Positions 1 through 5,515 of a DNA stretch of 5,975 nucleotides are shown here, piece by piece. Position numbers and translations under genes: made by a program. Location of the stretch: positions 1 to 5,975 of the forward strand of contig JAAVIG010000075.1 in the NCBI GenBank assembly GCA_014796735.1. The letters run 5' to 3'. The first letter of the stretch is position 1; the number at the start of each line of letters is the position of its first letter. Below the pieces are notes generated by a model. The model did not search any database. It saw only the letters and a program-made list of their open reading frames with translations, and had not been told where the DNA came from. The DNA comes from Oscillospiraceae bacterium. GTDB taxonomy: Bacteria > Bacillota > Clostridia > Oscillospirales > Ruminococcaceae.

Positions 1-10
1 GGAAAGGATT

Positions 11-105
11 CTTAAGGTGAAACCTAAGGGGGGAGGGCGGGGGAAAATCCCCGCTTTGATGGGTTTGTTTGTCCCCCGCCCGCCCCCCTTTGGTGTCACC
101 TTAAG
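11..105. repeat. Long G/C-skewed inverted repeat
   Basis: Two 34-nt arms (11-44 and 72-105) are reverse complements with three mismatches and enclose a 27-nt spacer. The ends read CTTAAGGTGA and TCACCTTAAG. The inner part of the left arm is a G-rich tract (runs of 6, 3 and 5 G) and the right arm is its C-rich complement. A smaller hairpin, GGGGA-AAA-TCCCC, overlaps the left arm and spacer. No protein reads through it convincingly. It lies downstream of the rnfA-like gene and has no T-run, so it is not a classical intrinsic terminator. It resembles a foldback or palindromic repeat unit, but whether it recurs in the genome cannot be seen here. Confidence 0.8.
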
Positions 106-147
106 CCCCGCGGGAGGCGTGCTGCACTCGCTTCCGAGTTAAAAGAA

Positions 148-234
148 AACATTACATAAAGTGTAGTTTTACAATAACGGTAAATTGGCAGTTTTTGCTA
201 AAAATATAACATTATATAAAGCATAGTTCTGCAA
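148..234. repeat. Pair of 27-bp imperfect direct repeats, 60-bp period
   Basis: Copies at 148-174 and 208-234 match at 22 of 27 positions, and all five differences are transitions. Each contains a core of the form TA(C/T)ATAAAG(T/C)(G/A)TAGTT. On the minus strand the second copy contains CTTTATATAATG, which includes a perfect TATAAT hexamer, but no well-spaced -35 accompanies it. The pair could be regulator binding sites, ends of an old insertion or a diverged tandem duplication. With only two copies no CRISPR reading is justified. Confidence 0.55.
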
Positions 235-270
235 AAAGCCCAACGCAGTTGAAAAAGGCACCCGCCGCCT
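233..270 (-). terminator. Weak candidate terminator after rnfA-like gene
   Basis: Read on the minus strand just after the stop codon at 280, there are two small hairpins, each followed by five T. AGGC-loop-GCCT (270-256) precedes T5 at 256-252. A bulged stem GCC/GGC plus CAAC-TGC-GTTG (259-238) precedes T5 at 237-233. The stems are short and only moderately stable. The position at the operon end is right, the strength is doubtful. Confidence 0.3.
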
Positions 271-279
271 GAGGATATA

Positions 280-861
280 CTATCCCCAAAACGCGCTCAA
301 CGCCAACGAAATTACCCCGATATAGATTATAGTGATCGGCATTCCTCTAAACGAAGCGGGCACATTCTCCGAATTAAGCCTATCCTCCGCCGCGTGAAGC
401 AAATACCCCGCCAGCAGAAAGCCGAGACCCGTACCCAAGCCGTAGCCCACATAGCTTGCGAAGGTTCCGCCTATCTGACTTTGTATAAACAGCGCGCCAA
501 GCACGGCGCTGTTGAATACCGACAGATGAACGTACTTTTTGACCCTCTTGAAAAAGCCGGGGGAAAACCGCCACACAAGCATCAGGGTAAGCAAGTAAAC
601 CGCGGACACTATAAAAATATAAATAAAGGGTATCATTATATTATAGTACTTCCACCCCGAAAAATACCTGTCGGTAAGGCAGGTAAAAGCGGAAGAAACG
701 GTGGTAACGTACACTACGCCGATAAAGATACCTATAAGATTTTCTTTTTTGCGCGCCGCGTACAAAAGCACGTTTATGCCAAGCGCACGCTCAAAGGCGG
801 CATTTTCTATAAAAATGCCCAGCAGAGCGGCAGCGAGAAATCTTGAAAAAACTGTTTCCAT
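280..861 (-). CDS. rnfA: RnfA/RsxA/NqrE-like membrane protein lacking the Fe-S cysteines
   Basis: This is a 193-residue protein of the RnfA/NqrE family with about six membrane segments (near 6-24, 41-62, 74-96, 112-130, 137-156 and 174-192). Family identity comes from the first helix region (IEN...ALGIN, residues 18-30), the half-helix motif NSAVLG (117-122) and the C-terminal FRGMPITIIYIGVISLAL (171-188), which matches the usual FKGLPIA ending. In true RnfA, one cysteine in GLCPFLG and one in NCAVLG ligate a [2Fe-2S] cluster shared with RnfE. Here these positions are Asn30 and Ser118, and the only cysteine in the protein is Cys61. The start ATG directly abuts the rnfE-like stop (TAA|ATG), with an AAAGGA site 9 nt upstream inside the preceding gene, so translation is probably coupled. 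It is last in the operon and no rnfB follows. Homology is firm; electron-transfer function is doubtful. Confidence 0.88.
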   Translation of the reverse strand: METVFSRFLAAALLGIFIENAAFERALGINVLLYAARKKENLIGIFIGVVYVTTVSSAFTCLTDRYFSGWKYYNIMIPFIYIFIVSAVYLLTLMLVWRFSPGFFKRVKKYVHLSVFNSAVLGALFIQSQIGGTFASYVGYGLGTGLGFLLAGYLLHAAEDRLNSENVPASFRGMPITIIYIGVISLALSAFWG

Positions 862-1482
862 TTATCGCGATCCTTTTCTTTTTTCAAATTTATTATACAG
901 AAAACGGGCAAGCCCCGCCAATACGCCTACCAGAATGAACCCGCCGTAAACGCTTTCCATTGCCGAAAGCTGGAACGGCAGCGGGATAATGGTATTCCAA
1001 AGCATATTGTCGGTAAGTATATCTCTGAGAGTTCCCACTAAAATACAGGACAGGTCGAATCCCAGCACAAAGCCTATAACGTCCTTAAACATCAGCGGCA
1101 CCGAACGCAGAAAAAACCTGCTTTCAGTTTTGGACATAATTAAAGGGTTGATGACCGTTATGGCAAGGTAAAGCGCGATACCGCTCACCGTACCGGGATC
1201 AAAAATCATTTCCGCCAACAGCATGACAGGCACATAAACCGCCGAAGCTATCAGGGCGTAAAGCACTATTCTAACCGAAAAAGCGATTTTTTTCGGGAGC
1301 AGTCTGCAAAGTCCTACCGAAACCACCGTTACCAAGGAAAAAACCAGCGACAGCACCAGCGAGTTTTCCAAGGTAGTTGCGGCGCCGATAACCGGGCCTG
1401 TAAAAAGTCCGCTCATCAGCACCATATTTTGTTTTATAATACCGTTGGAAAGTCTGACCCTTCCGTTTGAATTCTGATTCAT
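862..1482 (-). CDS. rnfE: RnfE/NqrD-like membrane protein lacking the Fe-S cysteines
   Basis: This 206-residue integral membrane protein has about six predicted helices (near 18-35, 42-62, 70-94, 101-117, 131-150 and 178-195). The family match is clear from GIIKQNMVL at 14-22 (usual GIIKENPVL), from DVIGFVLGF...LVGTLRDIL at 134-156 (usual GLGFTLALLLLGSIREIL) and from the GGFILVGVLAGL end (180-191). RnfE and NqrD normally carry Cys in LGLCP and in VNC(I/A)xxGR. Aligned without gaps, these are Gly29 (LFTGP) and Pro113 (VINP), and the GRAEAFA loop has become SKTESRF. The two cysteines present, Cys59 and Cys146, lie elsewhere. An AAAGGA ribosome site sits about 13 nt before the ATG. The gap to the rnfD-like gene is 46 nt of AT-rich DNA and the next gene follows with no gap, so the three genes form one operon. 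In a typical rnf operon rnfG sits between D and E; it is absent here. Confidence 0.85.
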   Translation of the reverse strand: MNQNSNGRVRLSNGIIKQNMVLMSGLFTGPVIGAATTLENSLVLSLVFSLVTVVSVGLCRLLPKKIAFSVRIVLYALIASAVYVPVMLLAEMIFDPGTVSGIALYLAITVINPLIMSKTESRFFLRSVPLMFKDVIGFVLGFDLSCILVGTLRDILTDNMLWNTIIPLPFQLSAMESVYGGFILVGVLAGLARFLYNKFEKRKGSR

Positions 1483-1528
1483 TATATTATGGCGATCCTT
1501 TCATAATTATAAAAATTATAAATGGCAA

Positions 1529-2905
1529 TCAGTCGTTTTTCCCGCTTTTGTTATTGTCGTTTTTGCGCGGCTGCTTAATGGGGCGGGGCGTCTTGACCGA
1601 CTTTTTTTCCTCTGTTTTTGCCGCCGAGGAAGCGTTTTTTGTGCGCAGATTTTTGCGGAGTCCCGACAAAAAGCTTTCCTTGTTTTCCGATTTGTTTTCC
1701 TTTCGCACGGGCAGATTGTTTTTGTCTCTTACTATTTTCGGCGGCTTTTTCGACGCCTTGATTATCTTATTGTCAACAGCGGGCATATTATAGTTTAAAA
1801 GAGGTACAATAATTTCCTGGGTGTCTCCCAAGGACTTTTTCTCTCCGCTCAGAGCCTCCTTGCGCACTCTTTCAAAGCTTCCCGAGCTGTTCTTAAGCCA
1901 CTTGAACGTGTTTTTTATCACAACTATCGTTCTGTCCGCAAACAGATCGATATGCAAAGACACCGCGTTCGCTATAAGCAGCACGTATACGAAGCTTGAT
2001 TCGGTGGAGGTCAAATGCCTGAAAAATACCAGAAGCACGCCCATTACGATACCGTAATATATCTTGCCCAAGAAGGAGTGGGGCAGGGTTTGGGGGTCGT
2101 TGGCGAGGAAAATAAGACCGAAAAGGATATTGCCGCAGATAAGCTCGATCACGATCGAAGCGTTTACGTTGTCGTACATCGGGAACATAAAGCTGCCCGC
2201 GGCAAAGGCGGCGAAGGTCACAAAGGTGACGGTGGGAGACAGCGCTCTCCTGCACATCAGGCAGACGCCGCAGACTATAAGTATAAGCACATGGGTAGTG
2301 CCGATGGGCCCTAAGAAATTACCCAGAAAAATATCCGAGACCGACATTTCCTGCGCCGTACCCAATCTTACAAGGTAGCTTTCGAGACCCGAGGACAGCG
2401 TACCCGTGTAGCTGCCGAATACAGGTATGTTATCGCCCACTTTCGGGAACATCAGCACCTGTGAGGGCCAGCAGATGGCGAGAAAAGCGTAGCTTACGCA
2501 GGCGGGATTGAAAATGTAGTTGTTTTTTCCGCCGAAAATATGCTTTATTCCCATTGCCAGAGCCGCGCCGAAAACAACATAGCCGTAATCCGCCGTGGCA
2601 GGCATAAGAAGACCCAGACACATTCCGCTTACAACGGTTGACAGATCCTTCGGATTGTAGGTTTTCCCCGTCATTTTGCAGAAAAGCCTGTCCGCGATCA
2701 CGCTTACGATAACGCTTGCGCCGCAGATGACCAGCGCCCGTACGCCCCAGCGCCATACCGCCATAATAAGCAGCGCGCAAAGGCAGATCAGCTGATCTCC
2801 GTATATGGAACGGTATTTTTTACCGAAAAGACTTCTTTTTTCGTTCTTTGCGATTTTTGTATCTTCGTCGTTTTTGGCGACAAAGGTTTTTTCGGAATTT
2901 GACAT
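1529..2905 (-). CDS. rnfD: RnfD/NqrB-like membrane protein with basic C-terminal tail, no FMN motif
   Basis: This 458-residue protein has a family core at about residues 35-325 with roughly ten membrane helices. Diagnostic stretches are DLSTVVSGMCLGLLMP (87-102; usual DLSAVVTGLLLALNLP), KHIFGGKNNYIFNPA (121-135; usual KQLFGGLGQNxFNPA), FLGNFLGPIGTTHVLIL (193-209) and LANDPQTLP (267-275). RnfD normally carries FMN bound covalently to Thr in an S-x-A-T motif before the GNxxGSxGE loop. The corresponding stretch (163-192) has no such motif, and GETS of the loop is GTTH. Usual RnfD proteins are about 310-360 residues. The excess here is a charged N-terminus of about 33 residues and a C-terminal tail (about 332-458); residues 341-458 contain 30 Lys/Arg and 14 Asp/Glu. 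The ATG at 2905 has an AAAGGGG site 4 nt upstream. It is the first gene of the operon, divergent from the mecA-like gene. Confidence 0.87.
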   Translation of the reverse strand: MSNSEKTFVAKNDEDTKIAKNEKRSLFGKKYRSIYGDQLICLCALLIMAVWRWGVRALVICGASVIVSVIADRLFCKMTGKTYNPKDLSTVVSGMCLGLLMPATADYGYVVFGAALAMGIKHIFGGKNNYIFNPACVSYAFLAICWPSQVLMFPKVGDNIPVFGSYTGTLSSGLESYLVRLGTAQEMSVSDIFLGNFLGPIGTTHVLILIVCGVCLMCRRALSPTVTFVTFAAFAAGSFMFPMYDNVNASIVIELICGNILFGLIFLANDPQTLPHSFLGKIYYGIVMGVLLVFFRHLTSTESSFVYVLLIANAVSLHIDLFADRTIVVIKNTFKWLKNSSGSFERVRKEALSGEKKSLGDTQEIIVPLLNYNMPAVDNKIIKASKKPPKIVRDKNNLPVRKENKSENKESFLSGLRKNLRTKNASSAAKTEEKKSVKTPRPIKQPRKNDNNKSGKND

Positions 2906-2919
2906 ATTACCCCTTTATT

Positions 2920-2943
2920 ATGCCGCTTTTGTACATGCGGCAT
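2920..2943. promoter_or_regulatory. Perfect 7-bp inverted repeat in the shared upstream region
   Basis: ATGCCGC (2920-2926) and GCGGCAT (2937-2943) are perfect inverted repeats around a 10-nt loop. The element lies between the divergent rnfD-like and mecA-like genes. It ends only 4 nt upstream of the AAAGGGG ribosome site of the rnfD-like gene. It could be an operator for a dimeric regulator acting on one or both genes, or an RNA hairpin next to the rnfD-like start. The sequence does not distinguish these. Confidence 0.5.
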
Positions 2944-2952
2944 GTTAATTTA

Positions 2953-2981
2953 TTTTGGTATTTTGAATAATATTGTATAGT
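2953..2981 (+). promoter_or_regulatory. Possible promoter for mecA-like gene
   Basis: TTTTGG (2953-2958) and TATAGT (2976-2981) are separated by 17 nt and would start transcription shortly before the ribosome site at 2992. The -10 is reasonable and the -35 is poor. The AT-rich setting yields such matches easily, so this is tentative. Confidence 0.3.
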
Positions 2982-3011
2982 TAACTGTAACAGGAAGGAA
3001 TGGTCATCAAT

Positions 3012-3599
3012 ATGAAAATCGATATTTTATCAAAAACCACGCTTAAGCTTACTTTGACTCCCGAGGACATGAACGAAAATCAGCTTTGCTACGAGTTTTT
3101 TTCACGTCAGGGCAGCCGCTGCCGCCAGACCTTGGGAAAGCTTTTAAAATCCTCGGATAAGCCCGAGGGCGCGGCAATGGCTGCGCGCCTTTTAAACAAC
3201 GAACGCCGTTTATTTGTGGAAGCATTTCGCCGAATGGACGGGGGCTGTATGCTTTATGTAAGCGCGCTGGAGCGACAGGGAAAAAAGCTGTTGGACGAAA
3301 GCTGCCAAGTATCTCCCATAATCTTCAAGCCATACAGCGAAAAGGACTTGGGGCTTGCCTGCCGCTGCCTTAAGCAGGCGGAAAAGCAGGGGGCGAAATT
3401 TCATTCAAGGCTTTTTTCCGACAGCGGTGATTACCGTCTCGCGCTTATCCCGATGAACACCTGTACCAACAAGGTAGTGCGGCTGTTAAGGGAGTTCGGC
3501 GAGGCGTGCTGCGACGAGCTTACCGCCGCTCTTACCGAGGAGCACTACCGCGTTATCGCGGAGGAGCACGGCGCGGAAAAAGCGGCGAGAGTGTTTTAA
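3012..3599 (+). CDS. mecA: MecA-like ClpC adaptor protein
   Basis: This 195-residue protein resembles MecA, the adaptor that delivers substrates to the ClpCP protease. In Bacillus the N-terminal domain binds targets such as ComK and the C-terminal domain binds ClpC. The N-terminus MKIDILSKTTLKLTLTPEDM fits the MecA opening (MxIxxIxxxTIK plus an acidic DM/DI turn). The C-terminal half has the MecA pattern FxxxxDLxxxxxxL (109-120), then YRLALIPM (142-149) and LLREFGE (159-165), ending in HYRVIAEEHGAEKAARVF. The middle linker is short (Bacillus subtilis MecA is about 218 residues). Nine cysteines is unusual. The start at 3012 is chosen because it gives the canonical N-terminus. An in-frame ATG at 3000 is possible, but the AGGAAGG (2992-2998) almost touches it, whereas spacing to 3012 is a longish 13 nt. 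It is divergent from the rnfD-like gene and its stop is 5 nt from that of the convergent rpe. The assignment is by pattern, fairly confident. Confidence 0.72.
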   Translation: MKIDILSKTTLKLTLTPEDMNENQLCYEFFSRQGSRCRQTLGKLLKSSDKPEGAAMAARLLNNERRLFVEAFRRMDGGCMLYVSALERQGKKLLDESCQVSPIIFKPYSEKDLGLACRCLKQAEKQGAKFHSRLFSDSGDYRLALIPMNTCTNKVVRLLREFGEACCDELTAALTEEHYRVIAEEHGAEKAARVF

Positions 3600-3604
3600 G
3601 TGTT

Positions 3605-4252
3605 TTAAGCTTTTAAAGCTTGTATCGCCTTTTTCATATCCGAAGCGCCGAAAAGATAAGTCCCGCTGACTAAAACGTCGGCGCCCGCCTCGATAACAAG
3701 GGGTGCGGTATCGGCATTTATTCCGCCGTCGACCTCTATCATCAGGGAGGGTCTGACTTCGTCGGCTCTTTCCCTTATCTTCTTTATTTTGGGCAGTGTG
3801 TAGTTTAAAAAGCCCTGTCCGCCGTAGCCGGGCTCTACCGTCATGACCAGCACCATGTCAAGCTTTTCCAGAAAAGGAAAAACGCTTTCGGCGGGTGTTG
3901 TGGGCTTTATTGCGATACCCGCCATAAGCCCCGCGCGGTGTATCACGTTTATGGTGTGATCCGCGTCGCTTTCGCTTTCGATATGAAAGGTTATCATTTT
4001 CGAGCCGCTTTTTATAAAATATCCCAACTGCTGATCGGGACGGCTTACCATAAGGTGGGTGTCGAAAAAGAAATCGCCTTTTCTGCTTATAGCCTGTTGG
4101 ACGGATGCGCCGAAGGAGATATTATCCACAAATTTTCCGTCCATTACGTCAAAGTGTATCCAGTCCGAGCCGCTTTCCTTTGCCCTTACCGCTTCGCTGC
4201 CAAGCTCGGAAAGCTCCGCTCCCAGCATTGACGCGCTGATTTTTATGTTCAA
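3605..4252 (-). CDS. rpe: Ribulose-phosphate 3-epimerase
   Basis: This cytoplasmic (beta/alpha)8-barrel enzyme interconverts D-ribulose 5-phosphate and D-xylulose 5-phosphate in the pentose phosphate pathway. The 215-residue length is typical. Motifs appear in order: ISASMLGAEL near the N-terminus, IHFDVMDGKFV with metal/catalytic His33 and Asp35, FDTHLMVSRPD with His66, the VMTVEPGYGGQGF phosphate loop, IEVDGGIN with the second catalytic Asp175, and VSGTYLFG as the final phosphate-binding loop. All four catalytic and metal residues are present. No ATG fits the expected N-terminus, and an upstream in-frame stop lies at 4276-4274. Two TTG codons are possible, at 4258 and 4252. The 4252 one is preferred because AGAAGGG ends 6 nt before it, while at 4258 the ribosome site would abut the start. 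An ATG at 4228 would cut into the first strand. It is a single gene, divergent from yajC and convergent with the mecA-like gene. Confidence 0.93.
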   Translation of the reverse strand: MNIKISASMLGAELSELGSEAVRAKESGSDWIHFDVMDGKFVDNISFGASVQQAISRKGDFFFDTHLMVSRPDQQLGYFIKSGSKMITFHIESESDADHTINVIHRAGLMAGIAIKPTTPAESVFPFLEKLDMVLVMTVEPGYGGQGFLNYTLPKIKKIRERADEVRPSLMIEVDGGINADTAPLVIEAGADVLVSGTYLFGASDMKKAIQALKA

Positions 4253-4281
4253 TTCCAACCCTTCTTTATTTTCTTAGGTTT

Positions 4282-4309
4282 ATTTTATCCCGTTTTTTCA
4301 GATCTCAAA
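4282..4309 (-). promoter_or_regulatory. Possible promoter for rpe
   Basis: On the minus strand TTTGAG (4309-4304) and TAAAAT (4287-4282) are 16 nt apart, upstream of the GAAGGG ribosome site. Just upstream of the -35 lies a 12-nt inverted repeat, ACGG-GTAT-CCGT (4311-4322), that could be an operator. The match is moderate. Confidence 0.35.
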
Positions 4310-4432
4310 GACGGGTATCCGTATATTCCAAGCTCAGATGTTTTACAAAGGAGTATACATCTTTATTTTACTTCATTTTTTGTAATTCGTCAAGTAAATT
4401 TGCATTATTTCGTACAATCATCAAAATTTCAC

Positions 4433-4461
4433 TTGCATTTTACCCTATTAGGCTGTATAAT
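4433..4461 (+). promoter_or_regulatory. Sigma-A-type promoter of yajC
   Basis: TTGCAT (4433-4438) and a perfect TATAAT (4456-4461) are separated by exactly 17 nt. The predicted start is near 4468, giving a leader of about 30 nt that contains AAAGGA (4480-4485), 11 nt before the yajC ATG. This is one of the two best promoter matches in the window. It probably also drives the downstream TIGR04086 gene. Confidence 0.8.
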
Positions 4462-4496
4462 AGTATAAAAAAGGAAAAGAAAGGATATAACACAAA

Positions 4497-4838
4497 ATGT
4501 TTTTGAGATTATTGGTTGAAACTCCGACCACCACTGCGGAAGGGGGGAGCCTTGCGGCTACACTGCTTACCACCGCGCTTCCTCTTGTACTTATGATCGC
4601 TATTTTTTACTTCCTGCTTATACGCCCCGAGAAAAAGCGCAGCAAGAAGATGAAAGAAATGCTGGACAACCTCCAGGTCGCCGACGAGGTAGTTACCACA
4701 GGCGGAATTATCGGACGCGTGCTTTCCGTTAAGGAGGACACCGTGCTTATCGAAACCGGCAGCGACAGAACAAGACTTCGCGTTTTGCGTTCCTCTATCG
4801 CGGAAAACAGAACTGTGCATGACGAGGTGCAGTCTTAA
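4497..4838 (+). CDS. yajC: YajC family preprotein translocase accessory subunit
   Basis: This 113-residue membrane protein has one transmembrane helix (about 22-42) followed by a small cytosolic domain. It matches YajC (YrbF in Bacillus), which associates with SecDF/YidC at the SecYEG translocon. The helix exit reads FYFLLIRPEKKRSKKMKE (37-54), then LQVADEVVTTGGIIGRV (59-75), corresponding to the family's FYFLLIRPQ(Q/K)K and GDEVVTxGGIxGxV signatures. The rest is a short beta domain ending in charged residues. The N-terminus is slightly longer than usual, with a Thr-rich stretch (TPTTTAEGG) before the helix. The following gene, 146 nt downstream with no obvious terminator between them, is a TIGR04086 protein. 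The same pairing (yrbF-yrzE) occurs in Bacillus subtilis, which supports both calls. Confidence 0.95.
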   Translation: MFLRLLVETPTTTAEGGSLAATLLTTALPLVLMIAIFYFLLIRPEKKRSKKMKEMLDNLQVADEVVTTGGIIGRVLSVKEDTVLIETGSDRTRLRVLRSSIAENRTVHDEVQS

Positions 4839-4984
4839 GCTGTCACAAAACGGCAAAAAACGACTATACCATTCTACGCTCTCTATTATTTAGGGGGCGT
4901 TTCTTGTCGGTTAAAGCAAATTTTTCATTTTTCCGCATATTATTAAGGGACAATCTTAATTAAAAATGAAAGGAAATTATACGA

Positions 4985-5365
4985 ATGAAAAATTTAAAAC
5001 AGCATATTTATCGTCCCTTTGCAATATCGGTGGCGATAGGAACGGCTGCGGTTTTCGCCGCATTGATTATAAGCGCCGCGGTCGTTTACATGATGCAGCT
5101 TCCCGTTGAGATATGCGGCGCGTTCGGAGTGATTTCTCTTGCGTTCGGGTGTCTGACGGCAGGGTACGTGCTGGGGCGGAAAAAGCAGAGACGTGGATTA
5201 AAGCAAGGCTTTTTGTGCGGGGTCGCGCTGTTTTTGCTTTGTCTTTTCGGGAGCTTGATTTTCGGGTCGGTATCGGCGGCGGGCTTTTTCGGCAGGCTTG
5301 CAGTTTGTGTTACTTTCGGAGCTGTGGGAGGAGTGATCGGGGTTAATAAGCAGGTGTATAAGTGA
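4985..5365 (+). CDS. TIGR04086 (YrzE-like) family membrane protein
   Basis: This 126-residue protein is almost entirely hydrophobic, with four predicted helices (about 12-36, 42-63, 74-95 and 100-120). A basic loop, GRKKQRRGLK (64-73), lies between helices 2 and 3, which places that loop in the cytoplasm. Small-residue-rich helices with Gly pairs (AVGGVIGV at 113-120) and the GLKQGFLCG entry to helix 3 are characteristic of the TIGR04086 family, called YrzE in Bacillus. The molecular function of this family is not known. Position directly after yajC on the same strand is the usual firmicute context and is the strongest support. AAAGGA (4969-4974) lies 10 nt before the ATG. The 146-nt gap to yajC has no good promoter or hairpin that I can see, so cotranscription is likely. 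Confidence 0.8.
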   Translation: MKNLKQHIYRPFAISVAIGTAAVFAALIISAAVVYMMQLPVEICGAFGVISLAFGCLTAGYVLGRKKQRRGLKQGFLCGVALFLLCLFGSLIFGSVSAAGFFGRLAVCVTFGAVGGVIGVNKQVYK

Positions 5366-5410
5366 AAGGGGCTTTTTGCTGCTGAGGTCGGTAAAAGGTT
5401 TTCACTTTTT
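5360..5410 (+). terminator. Candidate terminator after TIGR04086 gene
   Basis: AAGTGAAA (5360-5367, overlapping the TGA stop) pairs with TTTCACTT (5400-5407). Inside it CTTTT (5372-5376) pairs with AAAAG (5393-5397), and a run of five T (5406-5410) overlaps the base of the stem. The stem is AT-rich and interrupted, so as an intrinsic terminator it is only plausible. The same structure faces both directions. Confidence 0.35.
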
Positions 5411-5486
5411 GAGTTAAATAATAGTAAATAAGATTTACATATGCTTTTATTTTGAAATTATCAAGGTTAAATTTTTGTAAATGGTA

Positions 5487-5515
5487 TTGACTTTTGTTTT
5501 TTGCTATGGTAAAAT
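5487..5515 (+). promoter_or_regulatory. Near-consensus promoter with no gene behind it
   Basis: TTGACT (5487-5492), a 17-nt spacer and TAAAAT (5510-5515) form a sigma-A promoter differing from consensus at one position in each hexamer. The spacer ends in TGG, giving an extended -10 (TGnTAAAAT). Transcription would begin near 5522 and run through the cloverleaf repeat. No convincing coding gene follows within the window, so the product could be a small RNA or the leader of a gene beyond 5975. Confidence 0.7.

Noticed and set aside
148..234. CRISPR array
   Set aside because: There are only two copies, five mismatches and no Cas genes.
394..846. 150-residue plus-strand open frame over the rnfA-like gene
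   Set aside because: It lies antisense to a clearly conserved membrane protein, has low-complexity basic composition and no ribosome site.
4336..4362. AGATGT/ACATCT dyad with an AAAGGAG sequence in the loop upstream of yajC
   Set aside because: The ribosome-site-like sequence is not followed by a start codon or frame, and the short dyad in AT-rich DNA may be chance.
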